From positions 1 to 15,283 of the forward strand of contig SLGQ01000109.1 of the NCBI GenBank assembly GCA_007136595.1: a stretch of 15,283 nt of DNA. The letters run 5' to 3'. This document shows, piece after piece, positions 1-7,570 of this stretch. Position 1 is the first letter of the stretch, and each line of letters opens with the position of its first letter. Source of the stretch: Candidatus Sumerlaeota bacterium. GTDB lineage: Bacteria > UBP6 > UBA1177. A program made the position numbers and the translations under genes. Under the pieces are notes generated by a model. That model was not told the origin of the DNA. It searched no databases and saw only the letters and a program-made list of their open reading frames with translations.

Positions 1-92
1 CAGGTTTGAAGTCTGCCACCCTGATAGTTGTAAAAATATTTTCTCCCAACAAACTCTCCCTGTTCCAAAGACAGCAGAATATGATACTTCAA
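1..92 (-). CDS. Possible start of an unidentified gene, cut by the window edge
   Basis: Downstream of the phosphofructokinase stop an open frame runs off the left edge of the window. It begins at a TTG (90-92), 18 bases after that stop, and reads about 30 residues beginning MKYHILLSLEQGEF and continuing with an aromatic-rich GRKYFYNYQGG segment. The composition looks like real protein rather than a shadow frame, and the short spacing fits another member of the same operon. However, only a weak purine-rich stretch precedes the TTG, no ATG is available, and too little is visible to name a family. It could be non-coding. Confidence 0.35.
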   Translation of the reverse strand, partial: MKYHILLSLEQGEFVGRKYFYNYQGGRLQT

Positions 93-110
93 ATCATTTC
101 TAAATAATAA

Positions 111-1349
111 TTATTTTATAAGATCATCCTGAAGGATGTTTTTCAGGTCGTATATTTGCGGGTTTTTAAGCCATTTTGTGGAGGCAGCATAATCATCTTC
201 CTTAATGAAATGCATGTTTTCTATAAGCATTTTGAAATCCTGAGCTTCTGTATCGACAAGTCTCGGTTTTATTTTGCCGGTTTTTGGATCTTCAACATCT
301 TCAAGGTAAAGCGGCAGCACTCTGCCATCATTATGGCAAATGACAATACATCCCGATTTCCCTTCATCAAAAAGCTGTTTTACACCAAGTCCAAGCAGAG
401 TGCAGTATTTCAGATCAAAAGAGGTGGGAGAAATACACCTTACCTCATAGCCTATTTCGACAGGTCTGCTTTTTACTTTAAGCCCAAGCTCATCAAGTTT
501 TTCACTCAAAAGAACATTGAAAATATGTGCCTTTGAAACTTTGCCAAGTTCAGGGTGTCCATGCTCATCAAAAGAAAACTTAATGCCGGAATTTATTATC
601 TCTTCATCTGACATAAAATGGAAAACACCTTCGCTTATAATTATTGCACCGTAATCAATGCCGTATGTCTTTCTTTTAACAATAGAAGAGATCATCATTT
701 TGATAATACGGTCAAAAGTGATCTCAACTTTTTTGAACATCTCGGGAATTATTATCATGGGATAATGGCATGAAGAGCCTATTCCGAAAGCAAGGTGTCC
801 CGCTTCCCTTCCCATTGAAGAGACTACAAACCAGTTTCCGCTTGTTCTTGCATCTTCATAAACTGTTGTGGCAATTCTTGTTCCTTCGTTTTTAGCTGAA
901 TGGTATCCGAAAGTGGGAAGTCTGTCGGGAAGAGGAAGGTCGTTATCAATGGTTTTTGGAACATGGATGTTTCTTACAGCCATATCCTGCTCATTGAGAT
1001 ATTTGGTAATTCTGTTAGCTGTTGAAGCAGTGTCGTCACCGCCGATAGTTACAAGAAGTTCCACATTGTTGTTGATGAAAAAATCGGGTTTGAATTCATG
1101 ATCTTTCGGTTTATACCTGCTCATCTTCAGAAATGATCCGCCCCTGTTGAAGTAGCGGTCAGCCATCTCAAAATCTATCTCTATCATATCCACCTTGTCG
1201 GTAAAAAGAGTTTTTGCACCGTGATTAAGACCGATAACCCTGTAACCATCCTTTAAAAAAGCTTTGGCAATAGAGCAAACCACAGTATTGATACCCGGAG
1301 CCGGACCACCTGAACAAAGAATTGCAACCGTCTTTTGTTTAACTGACAT
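111..1349 (-). CDS. pfp: 6-phosphofructokinase, probably pyrophosphate-dependent
   Basis: This enzyme phosphorylates fructose 6-phosphate to fructose 1,6-bisphosphate in cytoplasmic glycolysis. The 412-residue product has the PfkA-fold signatures: an N-terminal SGGPAPG loop (13-19), GGDDT (103-107), PKTIDND (131-137) and MGREAGHLA (from 179). In this family ATP enzymes have GGDG and PGTIDND, whereas Asp in GGDD plus Lys in PKTID mark pyrophosphate users. Both marks are present, so PPi is the likely phosphoryl donor and the step would be reversible. The Asn in PKTIDND, rather than the more usual Gly of PPi enzymes, leaves some doubt. I chose the ATG at 1347-1349 because GGAGGG lies five bases upstream; a TTG at 1361 sits inside that ribosome site. 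A 75-base A/T-rich gap with no convincing promoter separates it from ribD upstream, so it is probably read through from the operon. Confidence 0.9.
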   Translation of the reverse strand: MSVKQKTVAILCSGGPAPGINTVVCSIAKAFLKDGYRVIGLNHGAKTLFTDKVDMIEIDFEMADRYFNRGGSFLKMSRYKPKDHEFKPDFFINNNVELLVTIGGDDTASTANRITKYLNEQDMAVRNIHVPKTIDNDLPLPDRLPTFGYHSAKNEGTRIATTVYEDARTSGNWFVVSSMGREAGHLAFGIGSSCHYPMIIIPEMFKKVEITFDRIIKMMISSIVKRKTYGIDYGAIIISEGVFHFMSDEEIINSGIKFSFDEHGHPELGKVSKAHIFNVLLSEKLDELGLKVKSRPVEIGYEVRCISPTSFDLKYCTLLGLGVKQLFDEGKSGCIVICHNDGRVLPLYLEDVEDPKTGKIKPRLVDTEAQDFKMLIENMHFIKEDDYAASTKWLKNPQIYDLKNILQDDLIK

Positions 1350-1424
1350 CACACCCTCCAAAAATAAAAATCATTCAAAAACAACAGAACTATATACCAA
1401 TGAAAAAAAAAAGAAAGGGAAGGG

Positions 1425-2495
1425 TCAATTTCTTTGAAAAACTTCTATCGTATCTTTGTCACATGTGGTTGAAAGAACTTTTGAAAAAAGATTTTTAAAG
1501 AGTTTTTCCTGTTCGGTGTCAAAGAGGTTATATCCGTTACCTATTTCCATTTCTGATGTGAGAAGATGAAATTCATCTATGAGATCTTCTTTCATAAAGG
1601 ATGCAATAAGATCTGCTCCTCCTTCAAGAAGCATTGAGTTAATCCTGTGCTTTTCCCAAAGAAGTTGAAGCGATTCTTTTATGGAGAAATTGTCGCCCAT
1701 AATTTCTATGTTTGCCCCTTTTTGAGTCAGTTCTTTTATTTTTTGAGTGTCACTTGACGAACTAAATATTATGGGGGAGTTTTTTATTATTTTTGACTCA
1801 CTGTCAACTGAAAGATTCCTGCTGTATATGACAGGAACCGGATCTTTTCCAATGACAGCTCTTACGGTAAGCATAGGGTTATCAGCGTTGACTGTCTGTG
1901 CTCCGGCACATATTGCCATGTGTGAAGCTCTTAAAGAATGTGTGTATTTTTCTGTTTCTTCACAAGTTATCTGAAGAGGAGCAGAGTTCGTTACAGATAT
2001 GAACCCATCTTTTGTTATGGCAGCTTTTGCAGTTATCCAGCAACGGTTTTCTCTGATATTTTTAAAAAAATAGCGGTTTAAAAATTCAACTTCATTTGAA
2101 AACTGATCAAGAAATTCAACTTCGACACAATTTTGTCTGAGATACTCGGCACCACCGCAAGATTTGGGGTTTTCTTCTTTTTTTGCAATATAAACTTTTT
2201 TGATACCGGCTTTTATAATTGCATGGCTGCAGGGAGTTGTTCTTCCGAAATGATTACACGGCTCAAGTGTGACAGCCATGTTCAAACCTTCAGCTTTTCC
2301 TTCAAGAACTTTTATAGCAAAAGCTTCCGCATGATCGGAGCCGTAACATTGTGTGTTTCCTACAGACTTTATATCGCCAGAATCATCAAAAATAACAGCA
2401 CCCACTTTCGGATTAGGATATGTGACATCAGCACACTGTTTTGACAGCTCAACAGCTTTTGTCATCATTTTTATGGCAATGGTTTTATTTTCCAT
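1425..2495 (-). CDS. ribD: Bifunctional riboflavin biosynthesis deaminase/reductase RibD
   Basis: RibD performs two successive riboflavin-pathway steps: deamination of the diaminopyrimidine made from GTP, then NADPH-dependent reduction of its ribosyl side chain. The 356-residue length is normal. The N-terminal deaminase domain (about 1-145) has the NPKVGAVI substrate-site motif (28-35), the zinc ligand and catalytic Glu in HAE (55-57), and the other zinc ligands in PCNHFGRTTPC (Cys80, Cys89). The reductase half (about 150-356) begins WITAKAAITKDGF, then has TVNADNPMLTVR and a late LLEGGADLIASF motif. The ATG start lies 11 bases inside the end of the upstream exported-protein gene, so translation is probably coupled. 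No FMN riboswitch is visible, which fits an internal operon position. Other riboflavin genes are absent from the window. Confidence 0.95.
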   Translation of the reverse strand: MENKTIAIKMMTKAVELSKQCADVTYPNPKVGAVIFDDSGDIKSVGNTQCYGSDHAEAFAIKVLEGKAEGLNMAVTLEPCNHFGRTTPCSHAIIKAGIKKVYIAKKEENPKSCGGAEYLRQNCVEVEFLDQFSNEVEFLNRYFFKNIRENRCWITAKAAITKDGFISVTNSAPLQITCEETEKYTHSLRASHMAICAGAQTVNADNPMLTVRAVIGKDPVPVIYSRNLSVDSESKIIKNSPIIFSSSSDTQKIKELTQKGANIEIMGDNFSIKESLQLLWEKHRINSMLLEGGADLIASFMKEDLIDEFHLLTSEMEIGNGYNLFDTEQEKLFKNLFSKVLSTTCDKDTIEVFQRN

Positions 2496-3504
2496 TTTCT
2501 TTTATTATATGAAAAGGTGGTATTTCTCTGTTAACTGCCGCAAGTATCCTTTCTATATCATCAGTTCCCAGATCTTTTGCAAAAACTGTCAGCTCTATGC
2601 TCAGAGTTCCTTTTTCATTATTTACTGTAATTTCAAAGAGATCTTCTTTGAATGATTTTGATTCTCCTTCATTAATTCCGGGCACGGAAAGTCTTATGAT
2701 GTATCTGCCGTGAAAACTGTTTCCGCTTCTGCCCATTTTCAGTTTTGGAATTCTGACGCCGGATATATTTTTCCCTGAAATTAAATATCTCGATGGACGG
2801 GGAGTTTCAACTTGAAACATTTCAGATTTAAGTCCGATCATATTGACCAGCTCTTCTTTTTCGAAAGAAAGGGAAGATTCTGTTATTATTGAAATGTTAA
2901 AAGAAAGATCATCGTTAACAGTAAGATGGAAAAATTCCCTTAAAGGGAGTACCTGCCGCCACTCACCCTTTTTAAAAATGAAGTAGGGGAAAACAGGTCT
3001 TTGAATATCGTTTGTAAATAAACCTTCTTCCGGGATATTGAGTATCCTTCCTCCGACACTCTGCATTTCGTTGAACTGACCACTTTTTTTGTAAAAAAGT
3101 GTAGAGTTTTTACTGGTTACAGTTCCCCATCCTTCAGCAACGGAGCTTACAGTCATTACTTCATCAATATAAAAAACATCTCTTGATGGAAAAAATTTTG
3201 CTGTTCTGTGGCAAAGTTTCCCTTCAAAAAAGAAATATTCTGCAGGGTTGTTTTGAATTGAATCGCCGCAGACAAAATATTCAAGTATGGGAACACCTCT
3301 TTTTTCAACTAAGTGAACCCCTTTTTTAAAACAGTTTCCCTCAGCTTTGATATATTCCTTTATTAAAGATCTATCGTTTGGCGATTTTGAGAGATTTCTG
3401 TAAAAAGATTCATTTTGCTGAATGATATTCGAACCACAAGGTTCACTGGCAGAAACATTTAATAAGGCAAAAAATATCAGAACCGGAAATAGATACACTA
3501 CCAA
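2485..3504 (-). CDS. Exported protein of unknown function inside the ffh-trmD-rplS operon
   Basis: I do not recognise this family. The 339-residue product begins with a very hydrophobic stretch (about residues 3-17) followed by small residues (VSAS, 17-20), like a signal peptide cleaved near residue 20. It lacks the usual positive N-terminal residues. No lipobox is visible (Cys23 is preceded by SEP). Exactly four cysteines occur (23, 58, 79, 98), all in the first 100 residues, which suggests two disulfides in a periplasmic domain. The rest alternates short beta-like segments with charged loops. An in-frame stop just upstream means it must start at TTG 3502-3504 or GTG 3496-3498, both overlapping the rplS stop codon, without a clear ribosome site. 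Its end overlaps ribD by 11 bases. Expression is therefore probably coupled to rplS. Function is unknown; the overlaps on both sides argue that the gene is real. Confidence 0.8.
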   Translation of the reverse strand: MVVYLFPVLIFFALLNVSASEPCGSNIIQQNESFYRNLSKSPNDRSLIKEYIKAEGNCFKKGVHLVEKRGVPILEYFVCGDSIQNNPAEYFFFEGKLCHRTAKFFPSRDVFYIDEVMTVSSVAEGWGTVTSKNSTLFYKKSGQFNEMQSVGGRILNIPEEGLFTNDIQRPVFPYFIFKKGEWRQVLPLREFFHLTVNDDLSFNISIITESSLSFEKEELVNMIGLKSEMFQVETPRPSRYLISGKNISGVRIPKLKMGRSGNSFHGRYIIRLSVPGINEGESKSFKEDLFEITVNNEKGTLSIELTVFAKDLGTDDIERILAAVNREIPPFHIIKENGK

Positions 3505-3875
3505 ATGTTTTTAGGTTTAATTTTCGCAGCGTTTCCTTTGCGGAGTCTTTGATAATAAAGTTTCGCTCTTCTCACTTTACCGCGATTTACAAGCTGGATC
3601 TTTTCAATCATCGGAGAGTGAAGAGGAAATATTTTCTCAACACCGAAACCGCCGGAAGATTTTCTAACAGTTATGGTTGTACGGTTATTGTTGCGACCGT
3701 TTTTTATCGCAATGACATCGCCTTTGAAAACCTGGATGCGGTGTTTGTTGCCGCTGATGAGATTGCTACCTTCAAAAATTCTGGTATGAACTTCGATCTT
3801 GTCTCCGGGTTTTACAAAATAATGATCAACTCTTTTCTGCTGTGTTTCAAACTTTTGAACTATCGGCTTTACCAT
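3498..3875 (-). CDS. rplS: 50S ribosomal protein L19
   Basis: L19 is a large-subunit protein at the 30S-50S interface. The 125-residue product has the family's KPGDKIEVHTRI region near residue 22, the centre with GFGVEKIFPLHSP, and the basic RGKVRRAKLYY motif, followed by a Lys-rich tail. It is slightly longer than the usual 115-120 residues because of extra C-terminal residues ending KPKNIW. The ATG follows GGAG by seven bases. It lies 23 bases after the SPOUT methyltransferase gene, keeping the common rpsP-rimM-trmD-rplS order but with one gene inserted between trmD and rplS. Its stop codon overlaps the start of the exported-protein gene. Confidence 0.97.
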   Translation of the reverse strand: MVKPIVQKFETQQKRVDHYFVKPGDKIEVHTRIFEGSNLISGNKHRIQVFKGDVIAIKNGRNNNRTTITVRKSSGGFGVEKIFPLHSPMIEKIQLVNRGKVRRAKLYYQRLRKGNAAKIKPKNIW

Positions 3876-3898
3876 ATCTCACTCCATCAAAAATACGA

Positions 3899-4456
3899 TC
3901 AACGATAATAGTCAGACATATATATCCTGTCAATAAAAATTGATACTGCACTTCTCACACTAAGGTGATTATACCCGCTTCCAGTCACTATCGGCTCTAG
4001 TATAATATCCAGTGAATCCAAAAAGTTATCCTCTATTCCACCTGCTGTTCCAAACAGTATTAAAAAGGGACTCTTTTTTTGTTTTAAAATGTGCGACAGC
4101 GGTTTGGATTTTTCTTTTTTTCTGGCAGTGGTACCTATAGTGACCGGTTCCTCCCCGTGAATTTTTTTTATTTCAGTTTTTGCGGCATCAAGATCAGGGA
4201 CGATTTTCATGTTTTTTATTGCATCATATCTGTCACTGTTCCGATTTTTTCCATCTCCTGTTGTCCAATGTCCGGAAAGTTTGTGTGCAATGTTGCGCAT
4301 CTTTTCATCCGGATGGATCACAAAGTATCCTCCAAGACCATAAGTTGCAGAAATCCGTGAAATATCGTGCATGTCCATATTTGTTATGGAAGAAGTGATA
4401 ACAGACCGGTTTTGTGTTACAGGATAATGTATAAGTCCCAGATAAATATTGTTCAA
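3899..4456 (-). CDS. TrmD-linked SPOUT-type RNA methyltransferase (Methyltrn_RNA_4 family)
   Basis: This 185-residue protein resembles the SAM-dependent RNA methyltransferases of Pfam family Methyltrn_RNA_4, which are predicted trefoil-knot (SPOUT) enzymes often encoded beside trmD in deltaproteobacteria and deep-branching bacteria. Visible family features are an N-terminal LGLIHYPV, TNMDMHD (25-31), HWTTG (63-67), a probable SAM-site glycine loop LFGTAGG (134-140), and YNHLSVRSA (162-170). The RNA target is not known to me. It starts at TTG (4454-4456), which overlaps the trmD stop as TTGA, with GGGAG about nine bases upstream inside the last trmD codons. This favours the TTG start and translational coupling. 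Family assignment is fairly secure; the specific modification is unknown. Confidence 0.85.
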   Translation of the reverse strand: MNNIYLGLIHYPVTQNRSVITSSITNMDMHDISRISATYGLGGYFVIHPDEKMRNIAHKLSGHWTTGDGKNRNSDRYDAIKNMKIVPDLDAAKTEIKKIHGEEPVTIGTTARKKEKSKPLSHILKQKKSPFLILFGTAGGIEDNFLDSLDIILEPIVTGSGYNHLSVRSAVSIFIDRIYMSDYYR

Positions 4457-5160
4457 TTTAAATTCTCCCAGAATTCAGGCGGAAGTTTAGATATCAGATC
4501 AGGACGGTTTAAAGCAGTTTTAGCAAGTGAATTTCTGATCCTCCATGATTCAATTTTTGCGTGATCTCCGTTAAGGAGAACTTTAGGTACTTTTAATCCC
4601 CGGAAAACTCTTGGCATAGTATAGTGATCATGCTCAAGAAGAGGAATCGAAAAAGATTCATTCACAGTTGAATCTTCATTGCCAAGAACCCCCGGTAAAA
4701 GTCTTACAACAGAATCTATGAGCGATAATGCGGCAGTTTCTCCACCGGTAAGTATATAGTCCCCCACAGATATTTCAATTGCTCCGCTGATATCTATAAA
4801 TCTCTGGTCTATCCCTTCATAGTGTCCGCACACAATGATTAAATGTCTGCAATTCCGGGCAAAACCGGATGCCATTGACTGGTCAAGTACTTTTCCTCTA
4901 GGCGACAGATAAATTGTCAAGGTGCTGTCAGATCTTTCTATTGACTCCCATGCTTCAGTTATTACTTCCGGTTTCATTATAAGACCGGCTCCTCCACCAT
5001 AAGGGGAATCATCCACCTGTTTCCTTTTTCCTATTCCGAAATCTCTTATCTGGTGAGTATTGATCTCAACAGAATCATTGTCGATAGCTCTTTTTACCAT
5101 GCTTACCGAAAATGGAGACTCGAAAAATTGAGGGAAAAGGGTTAAAATATCAATTTTCAT
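4453..5160 (-). CDS. trmD: tRNA (guanine37-N1)-methyltransferase TrmD
   Basis: TrmD methylates N1 of G37 next to the anticodon, which prevents +1 frameshifting. The 235-residue product shows PYGGGAG (53-59), YLSPRGK (84-90), CGHYEGIDQR (111-120), VGDYILTGGE (132-141) and RLLPGVLGNEDS (153-164). The catalytic-loop Arg is present (Arg153, equivalent to E. coli Arg154). The general-base Asp169 of the E. coli and Haemophilus enzymes aligns with Glu168 here, in NESF. The usual PHYTRP reads DHYTMP. I chose ATG 5158-5160 because AAGGAG lies seven bases before it; the longer frame's TTG at 5166 is only one base from that site. The start overlaps rimM by 11 bases and the end overlaps the methyltransferase gene by four. 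Confidence 0.95.
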   Translation of the reverse strand: MKIDILTLFPQFFESPFSVSMVKRAIDNDSVEINTHQIRDFGIGKRKQVDDSPYGGGAGLIMKPEVITEAWESIERSDSTLTIYLSPRGKVLDQSMASGFARNCRHLIIVCGHYEGIDQRFIDISGAIEISVGDYILTGGETAALSLIDSVVRLLPGVLGNEDSTVNESFSIPLLEHDHYTMPRVFRGLKVPKVLLNGDHAKIESWRIRNSLAKTALNRPDLISKLPPEFWENLN

Positions 5161-5629
5161 CTTCAAGCTCCTTCAGAAGGATCAGTTTTCCTTCTTTTTT
5201 TGAAATGAAACCTTCACTTAAAGGGATGTAAAATATATTGCCGTCAACGCTTGTAACTTCAGCAAGAAGATAAGAAGGTGTCTGTGATATTGAACTGATC
5301 TTACCCGCCTTTTCTCCGTCAGGATTATAGATCGCCGCTCCCTGAAGAAGATCCATCGACTTGTCTTCTATATCTTTTTCAGGAATGGAAAACGATTCTC
5401 CTATGAAAAACTGTGCAGTTTCATAATCATTAACTTCATTCAATTTTATATGGAATCCTCTGGAAACCTTTTTTATTGAATCAATTTTCCATGATGTATG
5501 AAAATCAGTATGATATATTTTTTTTACATCAAGAATAAAGGTGTTGTCTTTGAAACAGGAGTTGAACAGCATAGTTCCGTCTTTTTTCAGGACTTTGCTG
5601 AAAACTCCGATAGAACGATAGTTACTCAA
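5150..5629 (-). CDS. rimM: 16S rRNA processing protein RimM (divergent)
   Basis: RimM binds S19 and helps mature the 30S head domain. The 159-residue protein is near family size. Its C-terminal half fits the PRC-barrel: LLQGAAIYNPDGEKAGKI, then FYIPLSEGFI, corresponding to the family's IPFV-type strand. The N-terminal half is poorly conserved: the family's HG-x-x-GE signature is replaced by KKDGTMLF. Identification therefore rests partly on position between the KH gene and trmD. An in-frame TGA just upstream (the khpA stop, 5639-5641) forces the start to the TTG at 5627-5629. Only a weak CGGA-like ribosome site is present, so translation may depend on coupling to khpA, nine bases away. It overlaps trmD by 11 bases. 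Confidence 0.85.
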   Translation of the reverse strand: MSNYRSIGVFSKVLKKDGTMLFNSCFKDNTFILDVKKIYHTDFHTSWKIDSIKKVSRGFHIKLNEVNDYETAQFFIGESFSIPEKDIEDKSMDLLQGAAIYNPDGEKAGKISSISQTPSYLLAEVTSVDGNIFYIPLSEGFISKKEGKLILLKELEDEN

Positions 5630-5638
5630 TATCCGGGA

Positions 5639-5872
5639 TCAGTCTTCAATGATTTCAAGAATACATTTTTTGCTGTCGCGGGAAGTAGCTGCTCCTATAA
5701 GAACTCTCATAGCTTTTGCTATTCTTCCTTCTCTGCCGATAACTTTTCCCAAATCTTCTTTTGCGACTCTGAGTTCAATAACAGTAGTTCTTTCACTGTC
5801 AACTTCGCTGACTGATACTTCATCAGGATTGTCAACAAGTTTTTTTACTATCAATTCAACCAGTTCTTTCAT
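5639..5872 (-). CDS. khpA: KH-domain RNA-binding protein KhpA
   Basis: A single KH domain fills this 77-residue protein. The RNA-binding loop is GKVIGREGRIAKAMR, with the GxxG core GREG at 46-49. This is the small protein (formerly YlqC) that lies between rpsP and rimM in many Firmicutes and deltaproteobacteria. In Gram-positive bacteria KhpA pairs with the KH/R3H protein KhpB in RNA binding and affects cell elongation; whether a partner exists here cannot be seen. The N-terminal segment KELVELIVKKLVDNPDEV is typical. The ATG is preceded by GGAGGG at a good distance. It lies 35 bases after rpsP and nine bases before rimM. Confidence 0.95.
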   Translation of the reverse strand: MKELVELIVKKLVDNPDEVSVSEVDSERTTVIELRVAKEDLGKVIGREGRIAKAMRVLIGAATSRDSKKCILEIIED

Positions 5873-5907
5873 AATGTCCCTCCATCAATTTCAGTAAAAA
5901 CCAGTTT

Positions 5908-6147
5908 TTATTTTTTTACTTTTTTTACAAGAGAAGCAACTGTTTCAGAACATTGTGCTCCGTTTTTTATCCACTTCTCAAGTTTTTCGTGATCTATTAC
6001 GATCTCTGCAGGATCAGTGCAGGGGTTGTAGTGTCCAATCTTTTCAAGATAGGCACCATCTCTTTTGGTTCTGCTGTCAAGTGCGACAATACGGTAAAAA
6101 GGTTTCTTTTTTGCTCCGCCTCTTGTGAGTCTGATACTAACACCCAT
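5908..6147 (-). CDS. rpsP: 30S ribosomal protein S16
   Basis: S16 is a small-subunit protein needed for folding of the 16S rRNA 5' domain. The 79-residue product has the standard N-terminus with IRLTRGGAKKKPFYRIV, then DSRTKRDGAYLEKIGHYNP, and ends with a lysine-rich tail. Length and motifs are ordinary. GGAGGAG lies about five bases before the ATG. It is 23 bases downstream of ffh and heads the classic rpsP-rimM-trmD-rplS block. A short A/T inverted repeat overlaps its stop codon but is too weak to be a terminator. Confidence 0.97.
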   Translation of the reverse strand: MGVSIRLTRGGAKKKPFYRIVALDSRTKRDGAYLEKIGHYNPCTDPAEIVIDHEKLEKWIKNGAQCSETVASLVKKVKK

Positions 6148-6170
6148 TTTAACTCCTCCGGAATATAGTG

Positions 6171-7511
6171 TTATTGTAATCCCTTGAATTTGTTCATCAG
6201 GCTGCCCAGCCCGAGTTTGTTTATGTTTTTCATCATTTTCTTCATTTCAAGGTACTGCTTCATAAACTGATTTATATCCTGAACTCTTGTTCCGCTTCCT
6301 GTTGCTATTCTTCTTCTTCTGGAGCCGTTCAAGATCTCAGGTCTCTGTCTTTCCTGTTTTGTCATGGAGCATATAATCGCTTCAATTCTTCCAAGTTCTT
6401 TTTCAAAGTCAACTTTGCCCTGAACTTTTTTCAGTTGTTTTCCCATGCCGGGTATCATTCCAAGCATATTTTCCATAGGTCCCATTTGACGGATCATTTT
6501 CATTTGAGATAAAAAATCTTCCAGATCAAAGCTGTTCTTTGCCATTTTTTTCTGCATCCGCAGAGCTTCTTCGGTATCAATTTTTTCACTTGCCTTTTCA
6601 ACCAGTGAAAGAACATCTCCCATTCCGATTATTCTGCTTGCAACCCTGTCAGGGTGAAAAAGCTCGAACTGGTCTATTTTTTCTCCGATACCAACAAATT
6701 TCACAGGTGCACCGGTAACAGCATTGATAGACAACGCCGCTCCGCCTCTTGCATCACCATCCATTTTTGTAAGAACTACACCTGTAATGGAAAGTCTGTT
6801 GTGAAATTCACCCGCAACATTGACAGCATCCTGCCCTGTCATGGCATCTGCTACAAAAAGTATTTCAGAAGGATCAACTTTATTCCTGATGTTTGTAACT
6901 TCGTTCATAAGCTCAACATCGACCTGCATCCTTCCTGCGGTATCGATTATTACAACATCCAGTGCCATGTTTCTGCCGTATTCAACTGCTTTTTCAGAAA
7001 TTTCAACAGGATCCATATCAACAGTTGAAGGATATACTTCAACATCTATGGATGCTCCCAGTTTTTTCAATTGTTCGATGGCGGCGGGTCTATAAACATC
7101 AGCGGGAACAAGAAGAACCCTCTTTTTCATTTTGTTTTTAAGATAGGATGCAAGTTTTCCGGCAGTTGTCGTTTTACCGCTTCCCTGCAACCCTGCCATT
7201 AAAATAACCGCCGGCGGACGGACATTGAGATTGATGGAGTGATCGCCTTCCCCTAATATGTTGACAAGTTCATCGTGAAATATTTTGACGAACATTTGTC
7301 CCGGGGTAACGCTTTTCATCACTTCGGTTCCAAGAGCCCGTTCTTTCACCTTATCTACAAGTGATTTTACCACCTTGAAGTTGACATCAGCTTCCAAAAG
7401 AGAAAGTTTCAGCTCTCTTATACCTTCCTGAATATTATCTTCTGACAATTTTCCGACACCCCTTAGCTTTCTAAAGGTACTTTCCAGCTTGTCGGTGAGC
7501 TGATCGAACAT
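6171..7511 (-). CDS. ffh: Signal recognition particle protein Ffh (SRP54)
   Basis: Ffh binds 4.5S RNA and the signal sequences of nascent inner-membrane proteins, and delivers ribosomes to FtsY. The 446-residue product has the N domain (1-90), then the SRP GTPase G domain with the P-loop GLQGSGKT (107-114), DTAGR (190-194) and TKMDGDARGG (248-257). The methionine-rich M domain follows (about 300-446), with GMIPGMGKQ, the RNA-binding basic region RRRRIATGSG, and QYLEMKKMMK near the end. AGGAG lies six bases before the ATG. A near-consensus promoter at 7543-7570 makes it the first gene of the long minus-strand operon. The SRP RNA gene is not in the window. Confidence 0.98.
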   Translation of the reverse strand: MFDQLTDKLESTFRKLRGVGKLSEDNIQEGIRELKLSLLEADVNFKVVKSLVDKVKERALGTEVMKSVTPGQMFVKIFHDELVNILGEGDHSINLNVRPPAVILMAGLQGSGKTTTAGKLASYLKNKMKKRVLLVPADVYRPAAIEQLKKLGASIDVEVYPSTVDMDPVEISEKAVEYGRNMALDVVIIDTAGRMQVDVELMNEVTNIRNKVDPSEILFVADAMTGQDAVNVAGEFHNRLSITGVVLTKMDGDARGGAALSINAVTGAPVKFVGIGEKIDQFELFHPDRVASRIIGMGDVLSLVEKASEKIDTEEALRMQKKMAKNSFDLEDFLSQMKMIRQMGPMENMLGMIPGMGKQLKKVQGKVDFEKELGRIEAIICSMTKQERQRPEILNGSRRRRIATGSGTRVQDINQFMKQYLEMKKMMKNINKLGLGSLMNKFKGLQ

Positions 7512-7542
7512 ATAGTTCTCCTACACAAAAAAAGCGAGGGTT

Positions 7543-7570
7543 ATTATATGATTAGAGTCAAATGAGTCAA
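7543..7570 (-). promoter_or_regulatory. Sigma-70-type promoter of the ffh operon
   Basis: On the minus strand TTGACT (7565-7570) is followed after 16 bases by a perfect TATAAT (7543-7548). Transcription should begin near 7536, giving a leader of about 25 bases with the ffh ribosome site. A second TTGACT (7556-7561) lies nine bases nearer the -10 and is too close to work as a -35; the direct TTGACTCATTTGACT repeat could be coincidence or a regulator site. Confidence 0.8.

Noticed and set aside
5896..5909. Short inverted repeat between rpsP and khpA as a terminator
   Set aside because: It is a five- or six-pair A/T stem with little G/C, overlaps the rpsP stop region, and lies inside a conserved co-transcribed block.
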